DNA from: Mesocentrotus franciscanus
Taxonomy: Eukaryota; Echinodermata; Echinoidea; Camarodonta; Strongylocentrotidae
DNA length: 64,000 nucleotides
Direction: 5' to 3'
Assembly (NCBI GenBank): GCA_037976565.1
Contig: CP137668.1
Coordinates: 26,537,906 to 26,601,905, forward strand
The position numbers were made by a program, and so were the translations under genes. A model generated the notes under the pieces. It did no database searches, was not told the origin of the DNA, and saw nothing but the letters and a program-made list of their open reading frames with translations. Numbering within the stretch: position 1 is the first letter of the stretch; the number at the start of each line of letters is the position of its first letter. This document shows positions 32,903 to 44,275 of the stretch, one piece after another.

Positions 32903-35900
32903 CCCCCCCCCCTCCCCTCTCTCCCTCTATCATGTAAAGTATAAATGCACAAATCGCCAATAATAAAATTTTCAGGCACAACTCTGTATCCATGGTGATA
33001 TGCTTGTGGTAGTGCTGATTGTGGTACAATAATGATGGTGATGGTGTGGAAATGGAGGAGCTGTTGGTGAGGAGGTGTGGATAATATCTACATGTACATG
33101 TAATTGGAATAAAGGATGAAGTGAACGTGGAAATGATAATGTTTGTTGTAGTCATGGCAGTGGAGATGGTACAAGTTGGGGAGGTGATGGTAATTGAGGA
33201 TGAGGGATAGGTGAAATTCTGGTACAGTCAAACCTGTCTATAGCGACCACCCAAGGGAAACACAAAAAGTGGTCTTTGTAGACAGGTGGTCTTTGTAGAC
33301 AGGTTCCTTTAGTACATGTTTCAATGAGAAACCATTTTCAAGGGAAACAAAAAATGTGGTCTTTGTAGACAGGTGGTCACTAAAGCAGGTTTGACTGTAA
33401 TAGCTTTGTCTCTATAATTAATTGGAACAGCTACATGTAGGTGATAGGGTTTATAGAGGAATCTGAAAAGTGAAGGAGAAGTGTAATTTTTTGTTTACAG
33501 AGGGAGAAAACAAGAAGATGGAGGAAAAAATGAAATTATTTATTTCAGTCATGGACATGAAGAGTTTGTTTGTCATCATCACAATTTCTCATCTCATGCT
33601 TCTAATACCTCATGCTTGAATAAAACTTTGCACCATGACAGCTACCAAATAACATCTACAGTATACAAGGATCAGTTTGAACTGGAGATTTTTTTATTTT
33701 TTTAAAATTTATGGCATCATATCTGTTTTCAGAGTTTTATTTGAATGTCATTTTTGTGATAAACATCCATAATAACAATCTGATATACATCTATACTTGT
33801 AGTGATAATTAATGTATATTACTTAGTATTTGAGGGTATGGAGTTGCATGTAGGGTTGGAAAGTTGACCTGCTATTTTTCAATGCATAACAGTCAACTCC
33901 ATGTACGCATCTCACCCATACCGCATAACTCTGAAATATATCCATTTCACTCTCATCGTGTGTATAATGTTATATAGCGAACGGTCTCACAACCAACCAT
34001 TAGTATTCAGATATCTGCCGCCGAATCCATTTCTAAGGTACATATTTATTCAGCCTTGATGTTTTTTGCTTGCTACATTTATGCTTGCTGCATTTGATCT
34101 TTATTTGTTTTAGTTTTTACAGAGGAAATCTTGAGTTCTGAGTACAAAACTGTCATAAATACATGTTATGAAGACATTGAAATTATGTTAAAAAAATAGA
34201 ATGTACAAAAATAGAAATCCTTGTTTAATAACAGTTTCTTTGAAGAAAAAAAATATATTAAAAATATGACCAAAAAATTATATGATATTTGAAAGAAGAC
34301 CCTTGCATTCATATGCATTATTGGCACAAGATATACCTACTTTTAGATGCTTATTTCTCAGCTGATTTTATATTTTTTTCACTATCGAAACTCAAGATTT
34401 TTATTACTTGTAGGTCCCATGTTTTAGCCTGCATTTTGCTTTTGCCAACTTTGGTGACGTGCATGAATGTGATTCATAACGTGCAAATAAAGTTTCATTT
34501 TTGTTTCTTAAAACCTTGGGCTTTTTGTTTTTGTTTTTGTTTTGTTTTTGTTTAAAGAATGTTAATTTTGATTTAGTCCCATTGACCATGATTTGCCTAT
34601 TCAGTTGCATTTTGATCTCGATTTGAGATAAAATTCTAGTTATTGTGTTCTGCCATGACAAATGCATGCATATTCATTTACCTAAGAGAGTCTACAACAA
34701 ATGCACATGTTTCCATACTGATATGCTTTTTAAAAATTGCCATTGATAGTAAATGGTATTTACTTTTACAAGAAAACAATTTGTAACCCTTTATGTTCAT
34801 TTAGTTGAGCAAATTAGCTTTCATAGATGTGATTAGAATCAATGTTTGGTTTTGGTTGATGCATGTCTGATCAATATTCTTTGAGACTATTATTCATTAA
34901 ATGTTGAGGAAAGGAATGTCTGATTTGTTTTAATTATAGAGGATTTTAACACTTGAATACCAATCTGAATACAATGCTCAAGTCCTGTGATTAATTTATC
35001 TAATTAAATTAATGATTAATGAAAGTGGAAGTAATCTATGATAGTTTTTACATATCTGTGTTTCAAAGTACTCTTGCTGTGTTCGAGGTATATGTACCGG
35101 CAAGAAAAATGAGCATGCTGGAAAAGGAAAGTGGGAGATATATCATCATCATGGAAAGATTTAATTTACCCATTTAATGGGTATCATGTTAGAAAATTGT
35201 TGGCAAAGTGTTTTATAGAAACCATTAATTACACGTACATGTACATGTACATGTAGCAGTGCAATTGTCTTGAAGGAAAGTCTGTTATAGTGTTGTACAT
35301 GTACGGACATGTGATTTTGAGTCTATCAGAAGGTCCACCGAGTAGAAATATCATCTTGCACTTTTGTGTGGTCTGCAAGTATGTCCACGCTTTGACTCGA
35401 TTTCCTTTCTTTCTCATCCATGTAGCAACCATTGGACAGCCAGAGCAGAAACGACCCCCAACCTTCCACCTCCCCCTCCTCCTCTTCCACCTCTCAGGGC
35501 AAAGGGGAGGAGAAGAAGTCCTCCATCTGGAGTAAGATCTTCAGCAGTAAGAACGAGGGTCCACGAGAGGAAGGGATGTATCTCCAGGACTTGGCCTCAG
35601 AAGAGGTGGACCCAGAGGTCTATGCACTCTACTTCCCAGAGAGGTAGGTATCGCAGCAAAGGAAGGTGTTTTTATTTTTTTCATTTTGAGGTATTTTTAA
35701 TTATCATCACAAATCAAAACTATGACAAGCCATTTGTCACGGTTTTTGTCATAAATAGTTTCATACCTGGAAGAACCTATGCAAATCACGTCGAAAAATT
35801 GCACTTCAAATTTGTTATGTCAATTAAAATATCTTCACTTTGGTAAATGATGACATAGAATACCATCAGGATTAAATGTCCAGATAAGATGCAGTGAACA

Positions 35901-38900
35901 CGATATACACTTACTTGAAGCAAAACTAAATTGTATATGTGGTTTCAGGCTGGTCGTAATAAATTTTGACAAATAACTTGCCCAAGTGTTTCAAAAAGCA
36001 TTCTCTGTTGAATCTTGTTCAGATGCTTTAAACCCTACACAGTGAAATATAATTTAGGTATAAATGCCTGCAATTTATGCCTTTCCATAACCAGTGACCC
36101 TATGACCTTTGTCCTACCAGCTCTCAAGTCCCTGGAAACCGCATCAGGGCTATCCAGGAAGCCAAAGACGAGGACAAGTCGTCCGATCTCGGCAACTCAC
36201 TACCTCAGTCGCCCAACACCGTCATGGTGAGCGACTCAGAATCACACCACAGCACGACCGACTCGCATCATAGTGCATCGGATCTCCAGCAGAGTATGGA
36301 CTCTGGACAGGGATGCCTTGATACACAGTAAGTTCAGCATTTGCATCTTCTTTATTTTTATATTGGCTGAATTTCTACTGGAACTTTAGAAAGCAAGCAG
36401 ATGACTGTATAGTTGTAGGGTAGGCTTATTAGACATACTGTGGGTCTGGGATGCTTGAGAGCAAGTCAGTGTGCACTTGGTAAGGATTTTTGCATGGTAT
36501 TATATTCTGGAGCTTCTAGATATGCTCTCTTGTCACTCCTGTAAATTTGAACAACACTTAAATTGCAGAAATTTGCAGGAAACATACAACTCAAGTTTCT
36601 ATCCGAAGGACTTGTGTATCAAGGTTTAGCACCTTTCACAGTCTGGGGCACTGTCAAAGTTCTGTATGGACTTGTCAGTTTACAATTTCAAGGCCACATT
36701 CATTACCAGCTGTTTTAAATCAAGTGCAAATAGGATTTTGTTTTCTTCATTTTTCCACAAAGCTTTTTGTTAAGCTGGAAATTTTATTTGAATGCCAGCA
36801 TATTCTAGTATTCAGGATTTGTCTCCTAATTGCATTATGTGTTTTATGTGAGATTGTTTACCAGGGTCTTCATTTAATCATAATGTCTCATGTTTTGTGT
36901 ATTCAGTGAGAATCTTCGAGAGATGCAGCTATCTCTGTGTGGGGGACTCAAGGAAGATGAGGACACAATCGAAATAGGTTAGTGCTCTCTAAAAGGAAAG
37001 TTATTATACAGTTATTAGATGTTATGGATTTGAATACTATCTCATGATCTTCTCTCTTTATTGATGTGATGGTACTGATTGGTTAGTTATGTATGTATGT
37101 ATTGCACAAGATTATCCTCCTCTAAAGCTAGCCAATATTTCAAAGCTACAATATCTGGTTAATATAAAGTATATTGCAGTGGGCTTCTGAGAAATATGGA
37201 ACAATGTTTACCTCTACTTCATTGTTGTACACTATTCCATCTAGGAAATATTTCCAACCCAAATGATTAGCAGTACCAACAAATAATCATCAAGGAATGT
37301 CCTTTCTGAAATGAATGGCTTTAGTCATGCTTTCTAGGTCATTATGAACACAATTCCAACCTTATTAACCTGTCAAAAAGTTGGCATTAATGATATTGTT
37401 TGTTTTGTTTTACCTGACTGCTAAGAAGCAGATGTAAGCTTGTATATTGTAAGTAAGCAACCAGGGGACCCATGGCTTTAAGTCCTCTCAGAGGGACTTT
37501 GTAATGAGGATTACTAGCGCATCAACTTGCTTTCGAACCTGGGACCACTTGGTTACCAGACCACTGCTCTACCACTGAGCCATCGTGCCAACTTTTGCGT
37601 GAATGCGTATTTTTCATTCTACCAACAGATCATTTCAAGAAGCACCTGATAACCTATGAAGAATTCATCAAGGACCCGAGCATGTTAACCAACCCTAAGC
37701 TGGTGATCAGAATCAATAACAAGTTCTTCAACTGGCAGATGGCTGGACCGGTCATCATCTCACAGCTTGCCTTTCAGAAACCTCTACCAGTAAGTTTCTC
37801 AATAGGCCATTATCGTAATGTAATCAAATTTTATGCATAAATCTTTGTTAAGTGCCATGTTACAAATTATTTCATTCACCTGTTATGAATGATTGTATTT
37901 CAATAGTCAGAATGCGATATAAGATTTTAGCTGCAGTGTTATCTATTGTTGAGTAAACTTATGAAATATTATGAAACTAGAAACATTTGGAATCATTAAT
38001 GACTACCAATTTAGAGGTAAGAAACTTGTGTATTGTCAATGGTTTGTGCTGTGCTTCAATATTTTCACGGCATGAAACTTTAGAGAATCTGGACCCCCTT
38101 GCATACACAAAATTTTTCTCGTTTTACAGAATAGGATTTGTTTGTTTAGTCACTCAGTGGTCAATTCTATCTTCAATACATGTAGTGTAGTATATTTGAA
38201 TTAATATGAGTTTATGGTAGTCCAAGTTTTTAAGAACTGTCTCCTCTTTGTTTCTCAGGATGTTGCCAGCAACTTGATGAAGGAGAACCTACCTAAAGGA
38301 AGGAAGAGCCTGACCTCGTGGTTCTGGGGAAGCTCACCCAAGCCGTCGACACCAAAGAAGGTATGATAAACCATGGAGCTGGACTAGACCTTAAGAGGGG
38401 CTCAGAGCATGAAAGTCACAATGACTCATGTATTTTGACAATTATCCCATTAAAAGCTTAAGTACACCATATGACTCCTTGATGTTCATAATATCCTTGA
38501 AAATGACCTCAATACTCTGTACTATACATGTACTATATATGTATGTAAGAACAACAAAAATTAAAGGTACTATACAATTTATAATAAATCAGATTTTTTT
38601 CTTATTTTGGGTGAAATTGCCCTTTTGTGCAAATTAGGAATCACACATCAATTGTTTGTGATTGGTTAATTACCAAATATATCTGCTGAGTTTTCTGTAT
38701 CCCCAGACTTTAAATGATGCAGTCCATTTTCTTTTTGTTTTAATAATGTTTTTGTGTTTTTCTTGTATAGGAGCTTCCAGCAGGGTCGTATCAGGATGAC
38801 CTCTTGATACAGCAAATTGACGATGAAAGGTAAACTTCAATTATCATGATGTCCTGTGAAATTTTAAATTCTCATGAACACATTTAATACTAAGCCCAAG

Positions 38901-41900
38901 AGTACTTGAGCAGGAATCAATGGATCTATAGGTAGAAAGTAACTCTTGTTGAGCTCATCACTCATGATTTTCCATATTTCAGGATGGTTTTTGAGTTGAT
39001 GTTACATGAGCTTTCAAAATGTCCAAAATGTTCCCATTTCACTGGAGTGCAAGGAGCTTCGGGGAAAGATGTTTTATCATGAGCATCATGATATATAGTT
39101 GACTGCAAAATATATCTATGTCACAAAGTCCTTTGGAATGCCTTGCCTGATTTATGCCTTCATAATTATCCATGTTTGTGTGATATAGATGTATGTGTGA
39201 AAGATAGGATTTCAATGAATTTTCTCTCAAAAGACACTAAGCAATCATGAGTGATGGAATGGAAAAAAAATACACTCCCTCCTGTGGTTAAGAAAAAGTT
39301 AGAGTATTTATATTTTTTAGCACCATGAAAAACTTTCTAAGTGTAGGGTGTTTCAATTCTGATCCCAGGATGATGCAGAGAAAGAACTCGATGGAATCGG
39401 GTCAGAACTCTGCAGATGAGATGGAGATGACAGCAGGAGAGAAATCACAAAGGATGAGAAGAGGGACAGAGAGGTATAAGAAAGCAATCAGACTCTCATC
39501 TGAACAACTGGTAAGTTTATTCACTCAACCCTTTCTCGCCAACTACTTTGATCTACTCCGGGTACTATAATTTATACTCCTGTGATAATTCTACTACTTT
39601 TTAAATGCCAGTTCTGCACCCTACTTCTCTTTCTAATACTCATGTTACTTGTACATGTATACTTCCTCAGCTGAAATTGTGAGTGAAAGTGAAGAAAAGA
39701 GAGAGAAGACAAAAAAGAAAGAAATGAGAGAATGATAAGGATGAATGTGTGAGGAACAGACAGAAAGAGAGAGAGAGAGAGAGAGATAGATAAACAAGGA
39801 AAGAAAGAAAATAACTTAAGAAAGAAAGATAGAAAAGAGGAAATAAATATATATAAAAAAAGAAGAGAGAATGGAAGGAATAAAATGGGGTAGAAGGATG
39901 ATTCTATGACAGAAATGGGAACAAAAGTAAGAAGAAAAAAAAGAAGGAAGATTAAAGGTTAATACAAAATATCATTGGATTTATATTGCTCATATCATCA
40001 CTTGTTTCCTGTAGGCTAAATTGAACCTCCAGCCAGGAGCGAATGAGATCCGCTATTCAGTGACAACTCGTTACCAGGGTACAAGTGTGTGTGAATGTAC
40101 CATCTACTACTGGAACTACAACACCAAGATCATCATCTCAGACATTGATGGTACCATCACCAAGTAAGCTCATCTAAAGTTTGAATTGACTTTCTAACAA
40201 TATCGAAGGAGCAAAATTCCAACAGCAAATGAAATAGTATCCACTGTCTTGCTGAAATTCTTGAGAGCTTTACATTCATCAACATTGTTATCAAAGCAGT
40301 AAAGTTAAAATAATGAAAAATTAACTAGCATAATTATATGTACCCAATTTGATGAAGATATAAAATATATTTGATATGCATGTATTAAGTGCTTAACATT
40401 AAGTTTTAACTTTTATGTTACTATGTTATTGTAAGGAAAGGATCATGTCTTTAATCTTTGAATAATGGAACAATCAATCAAAATATCATGACCATTGTTA
40501 CTTTCAGAAGGGCATCTACTCTTGGAATCATATGAATGTGAAAAATGAAATGCATTAAAACTAAAGATGATATTTTGTGGAACTAATTAATGCATATCAA
40601 TAAAGTAACTTCAATGCAAATCAATAAAATATAACTTTTTGGTTTCTTTTCAGATCGGACGTCTTCGGTCAGATCCTGCCGATGGTAGGTAAAGACTGGA
40701 CGCACATAGGCGTGGCACAGCTCTACTCCAACATCAAGCTCAACGGCTACAACTTTCTCTACCTGTCATCCAGGGCCATCGGTCAAGCCAGACTGACCAA
40801 GGGCTACCTGAACAGTATTCAGCAGGACAAGGCTTCCTTACCGGACGGCCCTCTGCTTCTCAACCCCAGCTCTCTCTTCCAAGCATTCCATAGGTAAGCG
40901 TGGGGTATGACCTGCACTGCCCAGTAGAAAGGTCTTTTTTTGACAGATATATGCATGACAAATTCATATTTGATCTATTCTGATTGTAAAACTAGACCTT
41001 TTCCTGTGGCGACTCAGGATCATATGATTCACAGTATCTCATGACTTGATCAGTCATAACTTTTTTGTATTTATCATCTGGAACATAAACAAACTAGATG
41101 ATCTGGAATTGCCTGTATGGATCAAAATCCATAATGACAAGGTTAAACACCTGAGATGTTCTGCCAGTGTTTTGTTCCAAGTTTCCTGTAGTCTGCCTCT
41201 TGGTCTCAATTTAATGCATGATTTAAAAAAAGTATATTTATCCATGACATACATGTAGTAGAAAATTATGTAAAAAATTGTTCTTGCAGTGAGACAACAC
41301 ATCTTCTCATTGTTATTATATATTACAAGTTACTTGGTGTGACCTTTAAAACTTAACCTACAGTTCCATATTGATAGGGTTGACCCGTAGAGTCTAAATA
41401 ACCTGCTTATTTTCATCTAGTTTTCAGCAAGTTGATCACCTCAAGCTGTCTTGGTTTTAATGTAAGATTTTGTTTGGACCTGTTTTATATGCTTGTACAA
41501 TCACGGACCCTGCATTTTATGAGCACTTTTTATTTCTACACAGTGAGGTGATTGTGCGAAAGCCAGAGGAATTCAAGATCAAATGTCTGAAGGATATTGA
41601 GTCTCTCTTCCCACCCGGCAACAAGCCATTCTATGCAGGCTATGGCAACAGAATCAATGTGAGTAGCATTTTTTGTGTGAAAAACATGTATTTTCATATT
41701 TATTTATGGTTTATTACAAATTGAGATTGGCAACCAGGATCTGAATTGTTCAAAATGGCATGTATATGGAAATACATTTAGTGTACTGCAAACTATCCAA
41801 AGAGGTTTAATAAGATAGTCACTGTGATCATTTATGGAGGTGCATGTAATTCATGTGATCCATACAATTTTCAATCCATGAGGAGAATTTTTTTGATATC

Positions 41901-42792
41901 TTAGAAGCATCCCTCATAACATGAAGTTTTACAAAGAATACTTTTTATATTGTATATTATTTTTGTATTTTTAAAAATATGTATATAGGTTAGACTAAGA
42001 AAGATATTCCAATAAATCAATCCCATATTTACTGATGTTACTTATTGTTTGTGGTACACAGGACACTTGGGCATACCGAGCTGTAGGTATCCCGGTCTCT
42101 CGTATCTTCACAATCAACCCTCAGGGAAAGGTCACCCACGAAATGACCAAGTCATTCCAGTCATCGTAAGTATCCAGAAATTAGTAGGGCCCATCTTTTA
42201 ACTACAAGTAGAAAGTGTTACAAATATGATACCTACTAGTGTATAAATATATATGTATGTTATTAAGAGAAGCAAACAAGACTCAAAATGCAAATATTTG
42301 AAAGGGAGAATAAAAATAAGGATTACATTAGGTATTTTTAGTATGGTGCATTTATGCACTTCATCAGAAGGAAGGAACTTTAAAAAAAATACAATTCTTG
42401 GTAAGTTTCAGTTTGGTATATAAATTCACAAGATTGTACCAATAACAATATTTTCTCTGAAGAAATAAAGAGATGATTAGTATTACACAATCAAAGAATA
42501 GTTTTGAATGAAAGGACTAAAACTTTTTTTTATACCCCTTAGGGTAGAAAGCAAAAATAGCGAAAAATTGACAATTTTTTTCAAAGCTATCCCTTTTCAA
42601 CAAAGAATTCCATTGAACTATTCGACCTCCAGGTACCCCAGGATGAAAGACTTGGCAGACCATGTGTTTCCTCCTCTCCACCGACAGACCAGAATGGCCT
42701 TTGACGCCCCCGCTGAGTACAGCGGCTTCACCTACTGGCGTAGCCCCCTGCCCCACCTTGCTCCAGATGATGACCTTCTCTCACCACCCTGA
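28367..42792 (+). CDS. Lipin, Mg2+-dependent phosphatidate phosphatase (16 coding exons, 980 aa)
   Basis: Lipins dephosphorylate phosphatidate to diacylglycerol at the ER membrane, a committed step in triacylglycerol and phospholipid synthesis, and also act in the nucleus as transcriptional co-regulators. The joined exons (28367-28546, 30446-30538, 31396-32204, 32721-32853, 35426-35643, 36121-36327, 36907-36977, 37629-37789, 38259-38360, 38771-38829, 39369-39510, 40015-40163, 40654-40893, 41544-41658, 42062-42165, 42633-42792) total 2,943 nt in one frame. All introns are GT-AG. The N-LIP domain starts MNYVGRL (residues 1-~100). A polybasic KRRRRK lies at 256-261, WNWGELPE near 398-405, catalytic DIDGT at 768-772 and [10 protein letters not shown] at 811-820. 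The C-terminus has FTYWRSPLP. It is somewhat longer than human lipin-1 (890 aa), mainly in the Ser-rich linker. A single invertebrate lipin is expected to be pro-orthologous to LPIN1/2/3. Confidence 0.97.
29255..29272. repeat. GAA microsatellite in lipin intron 1
   Basis: Short AGAAGAAGAAGAAGAA run. Intron 1 (28,547-30,445) otherwise contains a GA run at 29,601-29,619 and a copy of the dyad repeat at 29,763-29,850. Confidence 0.85.
29763..29850. repeat. Dyad repeat copy in lipin intron 1
   Basis: GAGCCAGAATGGTACTAACT with the later CCTTCTGGCTCTAAACAGAC matches the family described at 26,951. The two halves are partly complementary. Confidence 0.65.
30446..30538 (+). CDS. Lipin coding exon 2 (61-91), N-LIP
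   Basis: Encodes [20 protein letters not shown] then EAFFVEE, the second half of N-LIP. This domain contributes to the folded catalytic core in lipins. Acceptor CTGCAG, donor GTATTA. Confidence 0.97.
31396..32204 (+). CDS. Lipin coding exon 3 (92-361), Ser-rich linker with nuclear signal
   Basis: The largest exon. It opens with HLATSPIP, conserved after N-LIP, and continues as a Ser/Glu/Lys-rich, probably disordered linker. KRRRRK at 256-261 lies inside a longer Arg/Lys cluster matching the lipin polybasic region, known in vertebrates for nuclear import and phosphatidate binding. An acidic stretch follows near 310-330. Many Ser residues could be phosphorylated, as in mammalian lipin-1. Confidence 0.95.
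32721..32853 (+). CDS. Lipin coding exon 4 (361-405)
   Basis: Encodes [10 protein letters not shown], a conserved lipin signature, and the W(N)WGELPE motif at the exon end. Acceptor ATCGCAG, donor GTGAGT, followed by a CT microsatellite in the intron. Confidence 0.95.
32868..32935. repeat. CT microsatellite in lipin intron 4
   Basis: CT run interrupted by TTC and a C tract, immediately downstream of the exon 4 donor. Confidence 0.9.
33225..33397. mobile_element. 173-bp TA-flanked MITE in lipin intron 4
   Basis: CAGTCAAACCTGTCTATAGC then GACCACC at the left and GGTGGTCACTAAAGC then AGGTTTGACTG at the right are inverted repeats, with TA directly outside (33,223-33,224 and 33,398-33,399). Internally TGGTCTTTGTAGACAGGTGG is repeated. 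TA flanks suggest a Tc1/mariner-type nonautonomous element. Confidence 0.85.
35426..35643 (+). CDS. Lipin coding exon 5 (406-478)
   Basis: Ser/Pro-rich start, then [21 protein letters not shown]; the DPEV-ALYFP part is conserved among lipins. Acceptor TGTAG, donor GTAGGT. Confidence 0.95.
36121..36327 (+). CDS. Lipin coding exon 6 (478-547)
   Basis: Polar, Ser/His-rich segment including [12 protein letters not shown]. Low conservation outside close relatives is expected. Supported by frame continuity, acceptor CTACCAG and donor GTAAGT. Confidence 0.9.
36907..36977 (+). CDS. Lipin coding exon 7 (547-571)
   Basis: Short exon encoding MQLSLCGGL, a very conserved lipin motif (LSLCGGL). Confidence 0.95.
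37450..37589 (-). mobile_element. tRNA(Thr)-like SINE in lipin intron 7 (minus strand)
   Basis: Read from 37,589 on the minus strand: GGCACGATGGCTCAGTGGTA (A box), then CTGGTAACC, which would place a GGT anticodon, then a B box CCCAGGTTCGAA. No complementary 3' acceptor strand follows. Instead there is a body of about 70-80 bp. This fits a tRNA-derived SINE head rather than a working tRNA gene. Confidence 0.7.
37629..37789 (+). CDS. Lipin coding exon 8 (571-624), middle lipin domain
   Basis: Encodes [20 protein letters not shown] and [19 protein letters not shown], matching the ITY-F-PNLVV / YYNW / AMQAFQKPLP pattern of vertebrate lipins. Confidence 0.95.
38259..38360 (+). CDS. Lipin coding exon 9 (625-658)
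   Basis: Encodes [10 protein letters not shown], the Trp-containing basic segment found between the middle domain and the catalytic region in lipins. Confidence 0.92.
38771..38829 (+). CDS. Lipin coding exon 10 (659-678)
   Basis: Twenty-residue linker exon ([12 protein letters not shown]). Supported by frame continuity, acceptor TATAG and donor GTAAAC. Confidence 0.85.
39369..39510 (+). CDS. Lipin coding exon 11 (678-725)
   Basis: Met/Ser/Glu-rich start, ending [12 protein letters not shown]. The K-(I/S)LRLSS-Q element is the conserved entry to the C-LIP domain. Confidence 0.93.
39765..39790. repeat. GA microsatellite in lipin intron 11
   Basis: GA run in a longer purine-rich stretch (about 39,690-39,960) of the intron. 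Confidence 0.85.
40015..40163 (+). CDS. Lipin coding exon 12 (726-775), catalytic DIDGT
   Basis: Encodes [20 protein letters not shown] and then [10 protein letters not shown]. The two Asp of DxDxT (residues 768 and 770) are the haloacid-dehalogenase-type nucleophile and acid/base, so catalytic competence looks intact. Confidence 0.97.
40654..40893 (+). CDS. Lipin coding exon 13 (775-855), C-LIP core
   Basis: Carries FGQIL at 779-783, the position of the LxxIL co-regulator motif (LGHIL in mouse lipin-1), then [25 protein letters not shown] (HAD motif II region) and [19 protein letters not shown]. Confidence 0.97.
41544..41658 (+). CDS. Lipin coding exon 14 (855-893)
   Basis: Encodes [20 protein letters not shown] and [11 protein letters not shown]. 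The Lys and GNR residues of the HAD core are present. Confidence 0.97.
42062..42165 (+). CDS. Lipin coding exon 15 (894-928)
   Basis: Encodes [20 protein letters not shown] with G-V-RIF-NP conserved across lipins. Donor GTAAGT. Confidence 0.96.
42633..42792 (+). CDS. Lipin coding exon 16 and stop (928-980)
   Basis: Encodes [11 protein letters not shown] and FTYWRSPLP, the conserved lipin C-terminus, ending DDDLLSPP and TGA at 42,790-42,792. Confidence 0.97.
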
Positions 42793-43194
42793 AGCAACAG
42801 GCTGCCACTGAGTACCTCCAAAGATAGCTACAAAGTTTAGTTAAACCTGGTGTAGAAAGACTGCTCAGGGTAAACAATACCCAGCTGCCTCTGTGTGTGT
42901 AATGGCTTTTGAGACGTTACAGACAGCTATCAATAAGATATGATTATATACATCTGGGACTGACCTTTAACATCGCAATCAGGAAGACACATAGTCGCAG
43001 TTTCGAACTACGGACCCTTGTATTTGATTAGTAAGTGAAGACAGTGAGTTGGCCACTAGATGAACACACATCTCTCTAGATAGTTGATCTCTATATACAG
43101 GTTTCCTTTACACGCATTTTCTAAGAGAAACAATGCTGAAGGAACACATTATGGTGATCTTTGTAAACAGGTGGTTGCTGAGGCAGTTACATCT

Positions 43195-43404
43195 GGAGTA
43201 CTACTGTCAAAGGGATCCATGTGCTGCTCCTTAATAAAGGATGGACTTTCTAAAGAGGGTTTTAAGCCATCTGTAAAACTAGGTGGTCTTTACATAAGAG
43301 TGATTAGTGAGACAGGTAAAACTGGAGTACTCCTGCGAAAGGCATCCATGTGCTGCTCCATAAAGGATGGACTGTCTAAAGAGGGTTTCAAGCCATCTAT
43401 AAAA
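43195..43404. repeat. ~85-bp direct duplication in the lipin 3' flank
   Basis: GGAGTACTACTGTCAAAGGG..ATCCATGTGCTGCTCC..AAAGGATGGACT..AAGAGGGTTTTAAGCCATCT occurs at about 43,195-43,281 and again at about 43,324-43,404 with few differences. The intervening GGTGGTCTTTACATAAG resembles the interior of the MITE at 33,225. Confidence 0.85.
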
Positions 43405-44275
43405 CACCAAGACAAATGTTAAAGCATAGTGTAAAAGATATCTATATGTACATCTCTGTGAGACAAGTTGTTACAACTCATGTTGAATGCTTTCAAGGTA
43501 CAGAAAATTGTGAGATGCAAAACAGGATTAAAGAAGGGCATTGATTCCTTCAAAGGAGACAAGACATGCCCTTCTGCTGGCTCTGAACAGATGATATTAG
43601 ATGTGAAGACTGCTTTAGTTCTTTCAGATGATAAAAGGGAAGCCTTTGTGTGTATAGCTATAAAATGATACAAATCCACACTGCTGCATCTGTCCGACAT
43701 TGCCTACTGCATGTCTTTGAAGGAGCCATTCATGTATTCAACATGTGTGGATGTTTCTTCTTCAACCGTGGAACAACGGATCGTCCCATTGGTATGCATG
43801 CTGTAGGTCTCTTCAGTGCAAGTGCAGATGTTGTTGCCAAATGTTGTTAATGTCTCAGGAAAACATTATATTGTCTGTTGTCTGAAGAAGGATTGCAATT
43901 TACGAATTTATGCAGGAAGTGGAATTTGCTTGTAAGCTGTTTTAATTGATGTAACGTTGAAATCAAAGTATCAAACATGCAATCTGAACTCGTTCCTAAT
44001 AGGCAAGACGTCTCAACTTGATCTCCAATGTGAACCCACAAACACATTCACAAAGTGGCTGTATGGCTTCCCTGACAAGATTTTGGAGGCCATTTGGGAT
44101 TTGGATATGATCTTTTATTTACTTGAATTACAGCAGTATATCGTTAAAGGCAGCTGTTCAATACAGAGGGTTATGTGTATTTGTAATATTGGACTTGACA
44201 AAACATTTGAGTTGCTCATTGCAGTATTTCATTGGAAGCAACTGGCTTCCTTCCAGCAAGATTTCTATATGTTAA

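Noticed and set aside
35364..35846. 160-codon + strand frame over lipin exon 5
   Set aside because: Shifted frame relative to the conserved lipin exon and it runs into intron sequence.
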